Assembly (NCBI GenBank): GCA_947491945.1
Contig: CANLLN010000007.1
Coordinates: forward strand, 122,746-186,745
Direction: 5' to 3'
Source: an uncultured Carboxylicivirga sp.
GTDB lineage: Bacteria > Bacteroidota > Bacteroidia > Bacteroidales > Marinilabiliaceae
Length of the DNA stretch: 64,000 nt
In this document: positions 18,042 through 28,014 of the stretch, piece by piece
Layout: the number at the start of each line of letters is the position of its first letter
Position numbering within the stretch: the first letter of the stretch is position 1
Made by a program: the position numbers and the translations under genes
Notes under the pieces: model-generated
What the model was told of the DNA's origin: nothing
The model's database searches: none
Seen by the model: only the letters and a program-made list of their open reading frames with translations

Positions 18042-18794
18042 TTAATCCTCAAACTCTTTTTTAATCCAGTCATAGCCTTTCTCTTCCAGCTCGTGTGCCA
18101 GTTCCTTGCCAGCCGATTTTACGATGCGCCCCTTGTAGAGAACATGCACAAAATCGGGCACAATATGGTCGAGCAAGCGTTGATAGTGGGTGATTACGAT
18201 GGTAGCACGATCGGGCGATTTAAGTTTATTCACTCCGTTGGCCACCACGCGCAAGGCATCAATGTCGAGTCCTGAATCTGTTTCGTCCAGAATAGCCAGT
18301 TTGGGTTCCAACATGGCCATTTGAAAGATTTCATTCTTCTTCTTTTCGCCGCCCGAGAAACCTTCGTTTACTGATCGGTTGGTTAGGTTGGAGTCTATCT
18401 CAACAAGTGATTTCTTCTCACGCATGAGCTTTAAAAATTCACTGGCTGAATAAGGAGTCTCGTTTCTATACTTACGATGTTCGTTTACCGCGGTTCGCAT
18501 AAAGTTGACCATGCTTACCCCAGGTATCTCAACAGGATATTGAAAGCTCAGGAATACACCCTCGCGGGCACGATCTTCGGGGGCAAGATCCAATAAATCT
18601 TTATCATTAAAGGTAACGGATCCTTCGTTAACCTCGAATTTATCGTTACCGGCCAATACTGATGACAGGGTGCTTTTACCGGAGCCGTTGGGACCCATAA
18701 TGGCATGCACTTCGCCCGGTTTCACTTCCAGGTTAATACCTCTTAATATCTCCTTATCATCTATTTTGGCGTGTAAATCTTTAATGACTAACAT
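18042..18794 (-). CDS. sufC: Fe-S cluster assembly ATPase SufC
   Basis: A 250-residue ABC-type ATPase with Walker A GPNGSGKSTLSS near residue 35, the SufC-type signature EGFSGGEKKKNEIFQMA near residue 145, and Walker B LAILDETDSGLDID near residue 166. ATP hydrolysis by SufC drives conformational change in the SufBC2D scaffold. It lies 48 bp after sufB. The 98-bp gap to sufD contains short AT-rich direct repeats (AGTATTGAGTATTAAGTA-like) but no other feature I can name. Confidence 0.97.
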   Translation of the reverse strand: MLVIKDLHAKIDDKEILRGINLEVKPGEVHAIMGPNGSGKSTLSSVLAGNDKFEVNEGSVTFNDKDLLDLAPEDRAREGVFLSFQYPVEIPGVSMVNFMRTAVNEHRKYRNETPYSASEFLKLMREKKSLVEIDSNLTNRSVNEGFSGGEKKKNEIFQMAMLEPKLAILDETDSGLDIDALRVVANGVNKLKSPDRATIVITHYQRLLDHIVPDFVHVLYKGRIVKSAGKELAHELEEKGYDWIKKEFED

Positions 18795-18842
18795 ATAATG
18801 GTACTGTGTTTGTTTTTTGTAATTGATTAACTAATAAAGGGC

Positions 18843-20291
18843 TTAGCCCACACTGCCTTCAAGGCTTATTTCGAGTAACTTTTGCGCCTCAACGGCAAAT
18901 TCCATGGGCAGCTGATTGATTACTTCTTTCACATAACCGTTAACGATGAGTCCAACGGCCTGCTCGGTATTTAAACCTCGCTGGTTACAATAGAAAATCT
19001 GGTCTTCTCCAATCTTAGAAGTAGTAGCTTCGTGCTCTACCATGGCAGTGCTATTGGCCGTTTCCAGGTAGGGAAAGGTGTGTGCCCCACATTTGTCGCC
19101 CAGTAATAAAGAGTCGCACTGACTGAAGTTACGGGCGTTCTCTGCCTTTTTTGAAACTTTGACCAGTCCGCGGTAGCTATTTTGGCTCTTACCAGCTGAT
19201 ATTCCTTTCGAAACAATGAGGCTTCGTGTGTTTTTACCCAGGTGAATCATTTTGGTTCCGGTATCGGCCTGTTGGTAATTATTGGTGACCGCTACGCTGT
19301 AAAATTCGCCTACCGAGTGGTCGCCCTGCAATATGCAGCTGGGGTATTTCCAGGTGATGGCTGAGCCGGTTTCCACCTGCGTCCACATAATCTTTGAGTA
19401 GTCGCCCTTGCAGATGCCTCGCTTGGTCACAAAATTGTAGATACCTCCCTTACCTTCTTTATTGCCGGGATACCAGTTTTGTACGGTGGAATACTTTACT
19501 TCAGCACGATCCATGGCAATCACTTCAACAATGGCGGCGTGCAGCTGGTTCTCGTCACGCATGGGAGCCGTACAGCCCTCCAGGTAACTCACGTAGCTAT
19601 CATCGTCGGCCACTATTAGGGTGCGTTCAAACTGTCCGGTGTTAATGGCATTGATGCGGAAATAAGTGGACAGTTCCATGGGGCAACGTACCCCTTTAGG
19701 GATGTAAACAAAGGAGCCATCGCTAAATACAGCAGCATTAAGGGCGGCAAAGTAATTGTCCTGATGCGGTACGACCGATCCCAGATACTTCTTTATAAGG
19801 TCGGGGTATTCCTGCACCGCTTCGCTAATGGAGCAGAAGATAATACCTTTCTCGGCCAGAGTCTCTTTAAAAGTGGTTTTCACCGATACACTGTCTATCA
19901 CTGCATCCACGGCTACGCCGGCCAATACCTTTTGCTCGTCCAGGGGAATGCCCAGTTTATCAAAAGTCGCCTTCAGTTCGGGATCCACATCGTCCATGCT
20001 CTCCAACTCAGGTTTTTTCTTGGGCACGGCAAAATAAATGATATCCTGAAAGTCGATGGGTGGTATTTTCAGGTGCGCCCAGTTGGGCTGCTCCATGGTT
20101 TGCCAGTGTCGAAATGCTTTGAGGCGAAATTCCAGCATAAATTCGGGCTCATTCTTCTTTGCCGAAATCATACGAACAATGTCCTCATTAAGGCCTTTAG
20201 GAAACTCTTCCATCTCTATATCGCTATAGAAACCATATTTGTATTCCCCTCCGGTTACTTCTTCTAATATTTTATCTTGATCTTCAGCCAT
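18843..20291 (-). CDS. sufB: Fe-S cluster assembly scaffold protein SufB
   Basis: A 482-residue SufB with the family signatures [17 protein letters not shown] near residue 200, [19 protein letters not shown] near residue 228, [19 protein letters not shown] near residue 268, and [19 protein letters not shown] near residue 393, the region that holds the sulfur-accepting and cluster-ligating residues. Length is normal. It is the first gene of the suf operon; only a half-consensus promoter (TATTTTTG at 20402-20395) was found in the 288-bp upstream gap. Confidence 0.97.
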   Translation of the reverse strand: MAEDQDKILEEVTGGEYKYGFYSDIEMEEFPKGLNEDIVRMISAKKNEPEFMLEFRLKAFRHWQTMEQPNWAHLKIPPIDFQDIIYFAVPKKKPELESMDDVDPELKATFDKLGIPLDEQKVLAGVAVDAVIDSVSVKTTFKETLAEKGIIFCSISEAVQEYPDLIKKYLGSVVPHQDNYFAALNAAVFSDGSFVYIPKGVRCPMELSTYFRINAINTGQFERTLIVADDDSYVSYLEGCTAPMRDENQLHAAIVEVIAMDRAEVKYSTVQNWYPGNKEGKGGIYNFVTKRGICKGDYSKIMWTQVETGSAITWKYPSCILQGDHSVGEFYSVAVTNNYQQADTGTKMIHLGKNTRSLIVSKGISAGKSQNSYRGLVKVSKKAENARNFSQCDSLLLGDKCGAHTFPYLETANSTAMVEHEATTSKIGEDQIFYCNQRGLNTEQAVGLIVNGYVKEVINQLPMEFAVEAQKLLEISLEGSVG

Positions 20292-20394
20292 ACTATACTT
20301 TAACTCATGTTCGTCAATCTAACAATGAAGCCTATTTTAAGTTCATTGCAGAAAAATCTTCGTTTAAAAGCAATTGCTTTGCTTCGAGGAAGGG

Positions 20395-20402
20395 CAAAAA
20401 TA
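20395..20402 (-). promoter_or_regulatory. Candidate -7 box TATTTTTG for the suf operon
   Basis: TATTTTTG on the minus strand matches TAnnTTTG, about 104 bp before the sufB ATG. No -33 TTG at the right distance, so support is partial. Confidence 0.35.
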
Positions 20403-20579
20403 AGTAATTATTAAGATTAAATAAAAATTTGAAATACCGAATTCCTTGCTTTATTACATCTAGCAAGGCCTTCGTTTTCATGATAATGAAGCTGGTTTAA
20501 TTAGTTCATGTGCAAGCGCCCTTGATTCATGGTGTTTGGGTGTATTGATTAATATGAAGTACTTTAATTACCTAAATTG

Positions 20580-21020
20580 TTATCCGAATGAAAGTCCGGA
20601 CGCATCTCCGGGCAGTACAAAGCCACCCGGGCGTTGATCCACAATTTTTTTATACATTCCCCGCGCCATGTTTTGTGCGCGCATCCTGGCTTTGTCGGCG
20701 ATGGGGCCTGTGTATAATTCATCAATGGTTTCGTGCCATAGCTGCACCCAGCGATCAAAGTGGGCTGTTGTAATGGCTTGTTTAAAGGCTTTGTCAATAC
20801 CACTGTGGGCGCGTGCCGGGTTGCCATCAAAGCCCTTTTGATCCAATAGGTTGAGCGCCCAGAAATCGCTTAGCAACTGATAATGTTGTTCCCATGCCTC
20901 TGGTGTTTTAATGGCATAATTAAAAAATGGTCCCAGTGTGTCGTCTTTTTGTACCTTGCTATAAAAGGCTCGCACTAATTTCTCTATATCGTTGCGTGTT
21001 TGTAAATTTGGTTTCGTCAT
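20580..21020 (-). CDS. Group III truncated haemoglobin
   Basis: A 146-residue globin of the 2-on-2 group III type. It has an AFYSKVQKDDTLGPFFNYAI segment at the B/C/CD region, and the proximal heme histidine is probably in ITTAHFDRWVQLW near residue 82, followed by DELYTGPIADKARMRAQNMA. Such proteins bind oxygen or nitric oxide and are often placed with detoxification; no direct partner is visible beside it. It is monocistronic, 109 bp from the divergent oxidoreductase gene. Confidence 0.93.
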   Translation of the reverse strand: MTKPNLQTRNDIEKLVRAFYSKVQKDDTLGPFFNYAIKTPEAWEQHYQLLSDFWALNLLDQKGFDGNPARAHSGIDKAFKQAITTAHFDRWVQLWHETIDELYTGPIADKARMRAQNMARGMYKKIVDQRPGGFVLPGDASGLSFG

Positions 21021-21129
21021 TTGTCTGTTTATTATCTATCTCCGAAACAGAGGTGCTGTAATTTTGTTTAGTGCCTATGATGTAATTTAAGATGATAGCG
21101 AGTGTAGATTAATTTTTGAATATTGCGCA

Positions 21130-24051
21130 ATGGTAAAAGAGGTATACCCGTTTCAGCAGTTGGCTGATAAAATTAAAGGCGATCTGAAGCTTGATCAGAC
21201 ATCGAGGATTGCATATAGCACCGATGCCTCGGCTTATTTTGAAGTGCCGCTGGGGGTGGTAATGCCGCGCGATAATCTGGATGTGCAAGCGATTATTGAG
21301 TTTGCAGGGACTTATGGAATTACGCTGATACCACGCGCCGCGGGGACTTCGCTGGCGGGGCAGGTGGTGGGCAATGGTTTAGTCGTTGATGCCGGGCGTT
21401 ATATGAATAAAATACTGGATCTTAATGTGGCGGAACAATGGGTGAAAGTGCAGCCTGGTGTGGTGCTCGATGAGCTCAATCAGTATCTGGCGCCGCATGG
21501 TTTGTTTTTTGGCCCGGAAACATCCACAGCCAACCGTTGCATGATAGGTGGTATGGTAGGTAACAATGCCTGTGGTGCGCATTCCCTTATTTATGGCAGT
21601 ACGCGCGATCATACCCTGGCCCTAAAAGGTTACCTAAGTAATGGTGACGAGGTAGTTTTTGAGCGGATTAATAAGCGTGAGTTTGAGCAGAAGTGTCAAC
21701 GTTCTTCCTTTGAAGGAGAAATTTATAAATCGCTAGGTGCATTGTTGAGCGATGAAAGAAACCGTGCTGCCATAAGTCGTGAGTTTCCGCATCCTGATAT
21801 TCATCGTCGTAACACTGGTTATGCCCTTGATCAGTTAATGAGGCAATATCCTTTTGCCGATGGCGACGATACATTTAATATGTGTTCCTTGCTGGCCGGT
21901 TCAGAGGGGACGCTAATGTTCACTACGGAGATTACTTTACATCTTGTTGAAAAGCCACCGCAGCATAAGGGATTGGTTTGTGTGCATTTTAATCGACTAG
22001 CGGAAGCGCTGGAAGTCAATCTGATTGGGCTTAAATATCGCCCCGGGGCCATTGAGCTGATGGATAAAACCATTATGGATTTAACGAAGGAGAATGCCCT
22101 GCAGAATAAAAACCGCTTTTTTGTAGAAGGCGATCCCGCAGCGCTTTTGCTGGTGGAGTTTGCCCGGCACAGCCTGGACGAGGTGGAAAAGCAAGCTGAT
22201 GCGATGATTGCTGAGATGAAGAATGCCGGCTTTGGCTATGCCTATCCGGTGTTATATGGGGCTGAGATAAGTAAAGTATGGAGTTTGCGTAAGGCGGGCC
22301 TTGGAGTATTGGCCAATATGCCGGGGGATGAGCGTCCGGTGCCTGTGATTGAAGATGCGGCTGTTCGTCCTGAAGATTTACCTGCTTTTGTAGCAGATAT
22401 TACTGCCATGTTGGATGGCTATGGTAAAAGATGTGTTTACTATGCACATATAGGTTCCGGTGAGCTTCATTTAAGGCCGGTATTAAACATGAAGGATCCG
22501 CATGATGTGGATTTGTTTTATCAGATAGCCAATGACACAGCAGCCATTGTTAAGAAGTATCGGGGATCTTTGAGTGGTGAGCATGGTGATGGACGGTTGA
22601 GAGGTCAATTCATTGAAAAGATGGTGGGTGCACATAACTATGCACTTTTCAAAAAGGTGAAAAACATTTTTGACCCCAAGGCTGTGTTTAACGCCGGCAA
22701 AATTACGGATACACCCCCCATGAACAGCTCACTGCGTTATAAGCAAGCCGAGGAGGCGTATGAAAAGGAGGTGGTTTTTGACTGGTCTTCAACATTGGGG
22801 ATGGTTCGGGCAGCTGAGAAATGTACAGGCTCGGGTGATTGTCGTAAGAGTCATCTTATTGGCGGTACCATGTGCCCCAGTTATATGGGTTCGCGCGATG
22901 AGCTGCAAACCACAAGGGCACGTGCCAATATGTTACGCGAGTTCTTTGCAGGTACCATACCATCTAATCGTTTAGGTTATGATGAGGTGAAGCAGGTGCT
23001 GGATTTATGCTTGTCATGCAAGGCCTGTAAAACTGAGTGTCCCAGTAATGTGGATGTGAGTAAGCTGAAGGCTGAGTTTATGCATCATTATCATCTGCGT
23101 TTTGGTATTCCGCTTAGTGCCCGCCTTGTTGCCGCCTTGCCAATAATCAATAAGTGGCTCATGCCGTTTTCCTACCTATACAATAGTGGTCTTAAGCTGA
23201 CATTATTTAAACGATTGGCTCAGCTTGTTGTAGGGATTTCGGCCAAGCGGCAGTTACCGCTCCTGGCAAATCATTCTCTGAGTCATTGGAGTCGAAAGCG
23301 CAGCAGTCCAGCTGGTCTTTCAAAGGCTGTTTATCTTTTTGTAGATGAGTTTACCAATTATAACGATGTAAATGTTGGTGTGGAGACAATATTGTTGTTG
23401 GAGAAGTTGGGCTATGAAGTGCGGTTGATTGATAATATAGTGAGTGGTCGTACCTATCTGTCCAAGGGATTGCTGGATAAAGCGGCGCGTATTGCCCGAA
23501 AAAATGTGATACAATTGTCTGCTACTGTTTGCCATCAAGCACCGTTGGTGGGCATTGAGCCGTCGGCCATATTAAGCTTTCGCGATGAGTATCCTGAGTT
23601 GGTGGGGGCGGAGCTAAGGGAGACGGCGAAGGAGTTGGCGGCGAATACTTATACTTTTGAGGAGTTTATGGTGCGGGAGCAGGATTCCGGACATATTGAT
23701 GTTCATTTGTTTGAAGAGCAAGCCCGACAAATTAAGTTCCATGGGCACTGTTACCAAAAGGCTCTTTCGGATACAGGCCTCACAAAAAAAGTGCTGGAGT
23801 TGCCGCTTAATTATACTGCTGAAGAAATTCCGTCGGGCTGTTGCGGTATGGCCGGTGCCTTTGGCTATGAGCAGAAGCATTACGACTTGTCCATGAAGAT
23901 TGGTGAGTTGGTTTTATTACCTGAAGTACGCAAGCATAAAGACCAATACCTTATTGCGGCAGCCGGCACTTCATGTCGGCATCAGATAAGCGATGGAGCA
24001 GGTGTAAGTTCCTTGCATCCGGCACAGGTGTTATACCGTGCCTTAAAATAG
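21130..24051 (+). CDS. FAD-binding and (Fe-S)-binding oxidoreductase (YdiJ/D-lactate dehydrogenase-like)
   Basis: A 973-residue fusion. Residues about 20-270 are a PCMH-type FAD domain (PRAAGTSLAGQVVGNGL, GMVGNNACGAHSLIYGSTRDH split at the glycine turn, AGSEGTLMFTTEI). Residues about 270-530 are an FAD-oxidase C-terminal domain with HIGSGELHLRP and GEHGDGRLRG. Then come a ferredoxin-like segment (CTGSGDCRKS, CLSCKACKTECPSNVDV) and a C-terminal cysteine-rich CCG domain (FHGHCYQKAL, PSGCCGMAGAFGYE). This architecture oxidises 2-hydroxy acids such as D-lactate or D-2-hydroxyglutarate and passes electrons on through Fe-S clusters. The exact substrate is not determined by sequence. Confidence 0.92.
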   Translation: MVKEVYPFQQLADKIKGDLKLDQTSRIAYSTDASAYFEVPLGVVMPRDNLDVQAIIEFAGTYGITLIPRAAGTSLAGQVVGNGLVVDAGRYMNKILDLNVAEQWVKVQPGVVLDELNQYLAPHGLFFGPETSTANRCMIGGMVGNNACGAHSLIYGSTRDHTLALKGYLSNGDEVVFERINKREFEQKCQRSSFEGEIYKSLGALLSDERNRAAISREFPHPDIHRRNTGYALDQLMRQYPFADGDDTFNMCSLLAGSEGTLMFTTEITLHLVEKPPQHKGLVCVHFNRLAEALEVNLIGLKYRPGAIELMDKTIMDLTKENALQNKNRFFVEGDPAALLLVEFARHSLDEVEKQADAMIAEMKNAGFGYAYPVLYGAEISKVWSLRKAGLGVLANMPGDERPVPVIEDAAVRPEDLPAFVADITAMLDGYGKRCVYYAHIGSGELHLRPVLNMKDPHDVDLFYQIANDTAAIVKKYRGSLSGEHGDGRLRGQFIEKMVGAHNYALFKKVKNIFDPKAVFNAGKITDTPPMNSSLRYKQAEEAYEKEVVFDWSSTLGMVRAAEKCTGSGDCRKSHLIGGTMCPSYMGSRDELQTTRARANMLREFFAGTIPSNRLGYDEVKQVLDLCLSCKACKTECPSNVDVSKLKAEFMHHYHLRFGIPLSARLVAALPIINKWLMPFSYLYNSGLKLTLFKRLAQLVVGISAKRQLPLLANHSLSHWSRKRSSPAGLSKAVYLFVDEFTNYNDVNVGVETILLLEKLGYEVRLIDNIVSGRTYLSKGLLDKAARIARKNVIQLSATVCHQAPLVGIEPSAILSFRDEYPELVGAELRETAKELAANTYTFEEFMVREQDSGHIDVHLFEEQARQIKFHGHCYQKALSDTGLTKKVLELPLNYTAEEIPSGCCGMAGAFGYEQKHYDLSMKIGELVLLPEVRKHKDQYLIAAAGTSCRHQISDGAGVSSLHPAQVLYRALK

Positions 24052-24397
24052 CCGTTGAAGTATACATAATCCATGGAGTAGCTTGGCTTCCGAATTGATG
24101 GATAGTAAGTGTATTTTTTGCGTTATATACAGGCTTTGGGAGTGTTTTAAAAACATGACAAATGACACATGCTTACAATTTTGGACAATCTATTGATGTT
24201 GCTTGAGGTGATATATGTCAGGAAGTGCTAAATAACATGTTTAAAATAGATATATGTAACTAATAATCAATACTTAGTGTTTTTATTGGTGACATTGAAA
24301 ATATCTTACAAATTATAAGGTGGTTATATAAAAATGTCTATTTTTGAAGCATAATATTTTACAACTAACAAGATCCAACATTTAATACCTATTCAAT
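24052..24397. other. Intergenic region upstream of gdhA (346 bp)
   Basis: AT-rich and without an ORF of interest. It holds a TATTTTTG box at 24339-24346. I see no hairpin terminator after the oxidoreductase and no repeat. Confidence 0.5.
24339..24346 (+). promoter_or_regulatory. Candidate -7 box TATTTTTG for gdhA
   Basis: TATTTTTG matches TAnnTTTG 51 bp before the ATG. The -33 position lacks TTG. Confidence 0.4.
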
Positions 24398-25738
24398 ATG
24401 GACGCTAAGATGAAAGAATTCATGGATGGTGTAAGGGTAAAAAACCCTGGTGAAGACGAATTTTTGCAAGCAGTGCAAGAAGTAGTAGAAACCGTATGGG
24501 ATTTTTATCAGGAAAATCCTCACTACAAAAAGGCTAAGATACTAGAGCGTATGTGCGAGCCAGAGCGGGTTGTTATGTTCCGTGTTCCCTGGGTTGATGA
24601 CAGTGGCGAAGTGCATGTTAATCGTGGCTATCGTGTTGAGTTTAACTCAGCCATTGGTCCTTACAAAGGTGGTATTCGTTTTCACCCCAGTGTAACTTTA
24701 AGCGGACTTAAGTTCTTAGGCTTCGAGCAAACGTTTAAGAATAGTCTAACCACACTGCCCATGGGGGGAGGTAAAGGAGGTTCCGACTTCAACCCAAAGG
24801 GCAAGTCAGATTATGAAATTATGCGTTTCTGCCAAGCCTTTATGAGTGAACTATTCCGTCATATTGGTCCTAATACCGACGTACCAGCCGGTGACATTGG
24901 CGTTGGAGGCCGTGAGGTAGGCTATATGTTTGGTCAATATAAGAAATTACGCAACGAATTTACAGGTGTGCTTACCGGCAAGGGGCGCGAGTTCGGCGGT
25001 AGTCTTATTCGTCCGGAAGCAACGGGATTTGGTGCTATTTATTTCGTTCGCGAAATGCTGGCAGCCAAAGGAGATAGCATGAAAGGTAAAACTGTGGCAA
25101 TTTCAGGATTCGGTAACGTGGCCTGGGGTGCTGTGCTAAAAGCTGTTGAGTATGGTGCTAAGGTAGTGACCATATCCGGACCCGATGGTTATATCTATGA
25201 TCCTAATGGTATCTCGGGTGAAAAGATTGATTATATGCTGGAGCTGCGTGCTTCAAATCAGGATATCGTAGCGCCTTATGCCGAGCGCTTTGCTGGTTCT
25301 GAATTTTTTGCCGGGAAAAAGCCTTGGGAGCAGAAAGTAGATATTGCTATTCCTTGTGCTATTCAGAATGAGCTCAATGAGGAGGATGCCAAGACGTTGA
25401 TCGCCAATGGTTGTGAGATTCTGGCTGAAGCATCGAACATGGGCTGTACAGCTGAAGCAGCCTTCCTGGCCAGCGAGAAGATTACTTTTGCGCCGGGTAA
25501 AGCAGTGAATGCCGGTGGTGTTGCTGTTTCCGGTTTGGAGATGACACAGAATAGTATGCGTCTGAACTGGTCGCGCGAAGAAGTGGATGAGCGCCTGGAT
25601 CAGATTATGACCGATATTCATGCTGCCTGTTTAAAATACGGGGCAGAACCCAATGGTAAGGTAAACTACATCAAAGGAGCAAACATTGGCGGTTTTGTGA
25701 AAGTGGCCGACGCAATGATGGCTCAGGGTATTGTTTAA
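24398..25738 (+). CDS. gdhA: Glutamate dehydrogenase (hexameric type), first of three
   Basis: A 446-residue family I glutamate dehydrogenase. The substrate and catalytic lysines are all present: [11 protein letters not shown] near residue 90, [19 protein letters not shown] with the catalytic Lys at residue 126, and the catalytic Asp in [11 protein letters not shown] near residue 166. The Rossmann domain (AISGFGNVAWGAVLKA) and C-terminal [16 protein letters not shown] follow. It interconverts glutamate with 2-oxoglutarate and ammonia. Two homologues lie at 30.5 and 39.5 kb; this one and the second are intact in all key positions. NADPH use is likely for this group but not proven. Confidence 0.96.
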   Translation: MDAKMKEFMDGVRVKNPGEDEFLQAVQEVVETVWDFYQENPHYKKAKILERMCEPERVVMFRVPWVDDSGEVHVNRGYRVEFNSAIGPYKGGIRFHPSVTLSGLKFLGFEQTFKNSLTTLPMGGGKGGSDFNPKGKSDYEIMRFCQAFMSELFRHIGPNTDVPAGDIGVGGREVGYMFGQYKKLRNEFTGVLTGKGREFGGSLIRPEATGFGAIYFVREMLAAKGDSMKGKTVAISGFGNVAWGAVLKAVEYGAKVVTISGPDGYIYDPNGISGEKIDYMLELRASNQDIVAPYAERFAGSEFFAGKKPWEQKVDIAIPCAIQNELNEEDAKTLIANGCEILAEASNMGCTAEAAFLASEKITFAPGKAVNAGGVAVSGLEMTQNSMRLNWSREEVDERLDQIMTDIHAACLKYGAEPNGKVNYIKGANIGGFVKVADAMMAQGIV

Positions 25739-25762
25739 ATATTTTCAGGATGCAACAAATAC

Positions 25763-25790
25763 AAGGCCGTCTCCTCCCCGGGGCGGCCTT
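25763..25790 (+). terminator. Terminator after gdhA
   Basis: AAGGCCG pairs with CGGCCTT, with an inner CCCC/GGGG pairing, 25 bp after the stop. The T-run is short (CTTGTC), so it is a moderate candidate. Confidence 0.5.
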
Positions 25791-25852
25791 CTTGTCATAC
25801 CTGCGTGAGGCAAAATACCTATGGATACACACGAAAACTCAATAAACATTGG

Positions 25853-25860
25853 TATTTTTG
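25853..25860 (+). promoter_or_regulatory. Candidate -7 box TATTTTTG for tatD-ansA
   Basis: TATTTTTG matches TAnnTTTG 23 bp before the GTG start of tatD. No clear -33. Confidence 0.4.
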
Positions 25861-25883
25861 GAGCTTACTAAAAGAAAATAACG

Positions 25884-26648
25884 GTGATTGATACACACAC
25901 GCATATTTATTTGCCCGAATTTGATGTCGACAGAGATGATGTGATTCGTCGCGCCAAGGAGGCCGGCGTAGAAACATTGTTGCTGCCCAATGTGGATGAG
26001 ACAACCATAGCGGCTATGCATGAGCTGGAAACGTGCAGCGCAGGTTATTGTCAGTCCATGATGGGTTTGCATCCTACCTCGGTAAAGGCAAATTATGAAG
26101 CTGTTTTGCAAATTATTAAAAAACACCTTGATACCCGCCCTTATGTAGCTGTGGGTGAGGTGGGAGTTGACCTTTATTGGGATAAAACCTACCGTAATGA
26201 GCAGACGCAGGCTTTTGAGCAGCAGATAATTTGGGCTAAGCAGAAAAACTTGCCCCTTGTGATACATTGTCGCGATGCCTTTGATGAGGTTTTTGAAGTG
26301 GTGGATAAACATGCCGATGAGCATTTGCGGGGTGTATTTCACAGTTTTGGCGGTGGCGATGCTGAGGCACAACGTATAATGGACTATGGTAATTTTATGC
26401 TCGGTATTAACGGGGTGGTTACTTTTAAAAACACTAATCTGCGCGAGGTACTTGCGAAGGTGCCGATGGATTATTTGGTGCTGGAGACCGATGCTCCTTA
26501 CTTGGCACCGGTTCCCAAGCGAGGACGACGTAATGAACCCTCTTATTTGGGAAAGATAGCCGAAACCATTGCTTCAGTTAATAATTGTAGCACCGAAGAT
26601 GTGATAAATCAAACAACGGTGAATGCCCAACGGTTATTTGCCCTTTAA
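25884..26648 (+). CDS. TatD family metal-dependent hydrolase
   Basis: A 254-residue TIM-barrel hydrolase beginning at GTG (no ATG fits, and the metal motif starts at residue 3). Metal ligands are visible in order: DTHTHIYLPEF, GEVGVDLYWD near residue 92, VIHCRDAFDEV near residue 128, GVFHSFGGG near residue 152, and LETDAPYLAP near residue 203. TatD proteins are DNases or deoxyribonucleases/editing enzymes of uncertain cellular role. It is followed by asparaginase after 17 bp, probably in one transcript. Confidence 0.93.
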   Translation: MIDTHTHIYLPEFDVDRDDVIRRAKEAGVETLLLPNVDETTIAAMHELETCSAGYCQSMMGLHPTSVKANYEAVLQIIKKHLDTRPYVAVGEVGVDLYWDKTYRNEQTQAFEQQIIWAKQKNLPLVIHCRDAFDEVFEVVDKHADEHLRGVFHSFGGGDAEAQRIMDYGNFMLGINGVVTFKNTNLREVLAKVPMDYLVLETDAPYLAPVPKRGRRNEPSYLGKIAETIASVNNCSTEDVINQTTVNAQRLFAL

Positions 26649-26665
26649 CGAATGAGGAGTTTTTG

Positions 26666-27694
26666 ATGGAAGAAAAAAAGATACTGATCATATACACCGG
26701 AGGTACCATTGGTATGGTCATCGATCCGGAGACCAATTCGCTTGTGCCCTTCGATTTTGAAAGTATCTCCAGGCATGTGCCCGAATTGCGGAAGTTCGAT
26801 TTTCAGGTGAAGAGTATCTCTTTCGACCCGCTTATTGATTCATCCGATATGCATCCGGACGTTTGGATTAAGCTGGTAGGTCTTATCGAAGAAAATTATT
26901 CTTTGTTTGATGGCTTTGTCATTCTTCATGGTACCGATACGATGGCCTATACAGCCAGTGCTTTAAGTTTTATGCTGCAAAATCTTAAAAAACCTGTTGT
27001 GCTTACCGGTAGTCAGCTGCCGCTGGGTACCATACGTACCGATGGTAAGGAAAATCTGATCACCGCATTGGAGATTGCCGCAGCTCAGAAAAATCGTATG
27101 GCCCTGGTGCCTGAGGTGTGTATTTATTTTAAGGATAAATTATTCAGGGGAAACCGCACCACAAAATACAATGCTGAACATTTTCATGCTTTTCGCTCCG
27201 ATAACTATCCACCGTTGGCCGAGGCGGGGATTCACCTTAAATACAATTATCCATATATTCGGTATACAACGCTTAATGGAGTTTTTCGGGTGGCTACCAA
27301 AATGGATACCAATGTAGCATTATTAAAAATTTTCCCGGGTATTAACCAGGATGTGGTAAAGGCGGTACTGAATGCTCCCAATATAAAAGCGGTTGTATTG
27401 GAGACTTATGGCTCAGGCAACGCGCCAACCAAACAATGGTTTTTAGATGAGGTGAAGTTGGCCTTGGATCGGGGTATAATTATTTTAAATGTTACGCAAT
27501 GTCTGGCCGGGAGTGTGGAAATGTGGCGTTATGAAACGGGTGTGCATTTGCTCGGGTTAGGTGTGGTTAGTGGTTATGATATGACAACCGAGGCGGCGGT
27601 TACTAAGCTAATGTATCTGTTGGCCAATACCTCGTCCAATGAAGAAGTGAAGGCTGGGTTGAATAAATCGCTACAGGGAGAGATTCATATTTAA
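26666..27694 (+). CDS. ansA: Type I L-asparaginase
   Basis: The start is at the ATG at 26666 (342 residues), six bases after GAGGAG; the in-frame codon before it is TTG. Both catalytic threonine motifs are present: IIYTGGTIGM near residue 8 and FVILHGTDTMAYTASAL near residue 90. No signal peptide is present, so it is the cytoplasmic type I enzyme that converts asparagine to aspartate and ammonia. It follows tatD closely. A link with the GDH cluster through ammonia is possible but only by proximity. Confidence 0.94.
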   Translation: MEEKKILIIYTGGTIGMVIDPETNSLVPFDFESISRHVPELRKFDFQVKSISFDPLIDSSDMHPDVWIKLVGLIEENYSLFDGFVILHGTDTMAYTASALSFMLQNLKKPVVLTGSQLPLGTIRTDGKENLITALEIAAAQKNRMALVPEVCIYFKDKLFRGNRTTKYNAEHFHAFRSDNYPPLAEAGIHLKYNYPYIRYTTLNGVFRVATKMDTNVALLKIFPGINQDVVKAVLNAPNIKAVVLETYGSGNAPTKQWFLDEVKLALDRGIIILNVTQCLAGSVEMWRYETGVHLLGLGVVSGYDMTTEAAVTKLMYLLANTSSNEEVKAGLNKSLQGEIHI

Positions 27695-28014
27695 AGCAAG
27701 GGGCGTAGCAGGTACATCCATTTTGCCGCGCCTCACATTGAATGATTGGCAAAGGGTTTGATTAGTGCGTTGATAGTTAATAGTTTGTAATTTTAATTCG
27801 AGCAGCCCTAATCAGCCCTTGGACAATATGTTGCAGATAACGAAAATTAACAGTTCAAAGTTTGTATTTGACTTTTTTTTTGTAATTTGCAACCCTGAAA
27901 AATTAAAGGGTTTGAACCTTTTTTCACCTGTTTTATCGGGCTATGAGAAGGGGACAACATTAAACTATTTTGAGTATTAACAATACTAATACAAATCAAA
28001 ATTTTTAGCAGACT
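27695..28014. other. Intergenic region upstream of exbB (320 bp)
   Basis: No gene or terminator of note. It carries a promoter-like TTTG-N18-TAATTTG arrangement at 27861-27889 and otherwise AT-rich leader sequence. Confidence 0.5.
27861..27889 (+). promoter_or_regulatory. Candidate promoter of the exbB-exbD operon
   Basis: TTTG at 27861, 18 nt, then TAATTTG, which is one base short of the TAnnTTTG consensus. It would give a leader of about 120 nt. Confidence 0.35.

Noticed and set aside
24398..25738. The three GDH genes as a recent tandem duplication
   Set aside because: They lie on both strands, differ clearly in sequence at many positions and have unrelated genes between them, so recent tandem duplication does not explain them.
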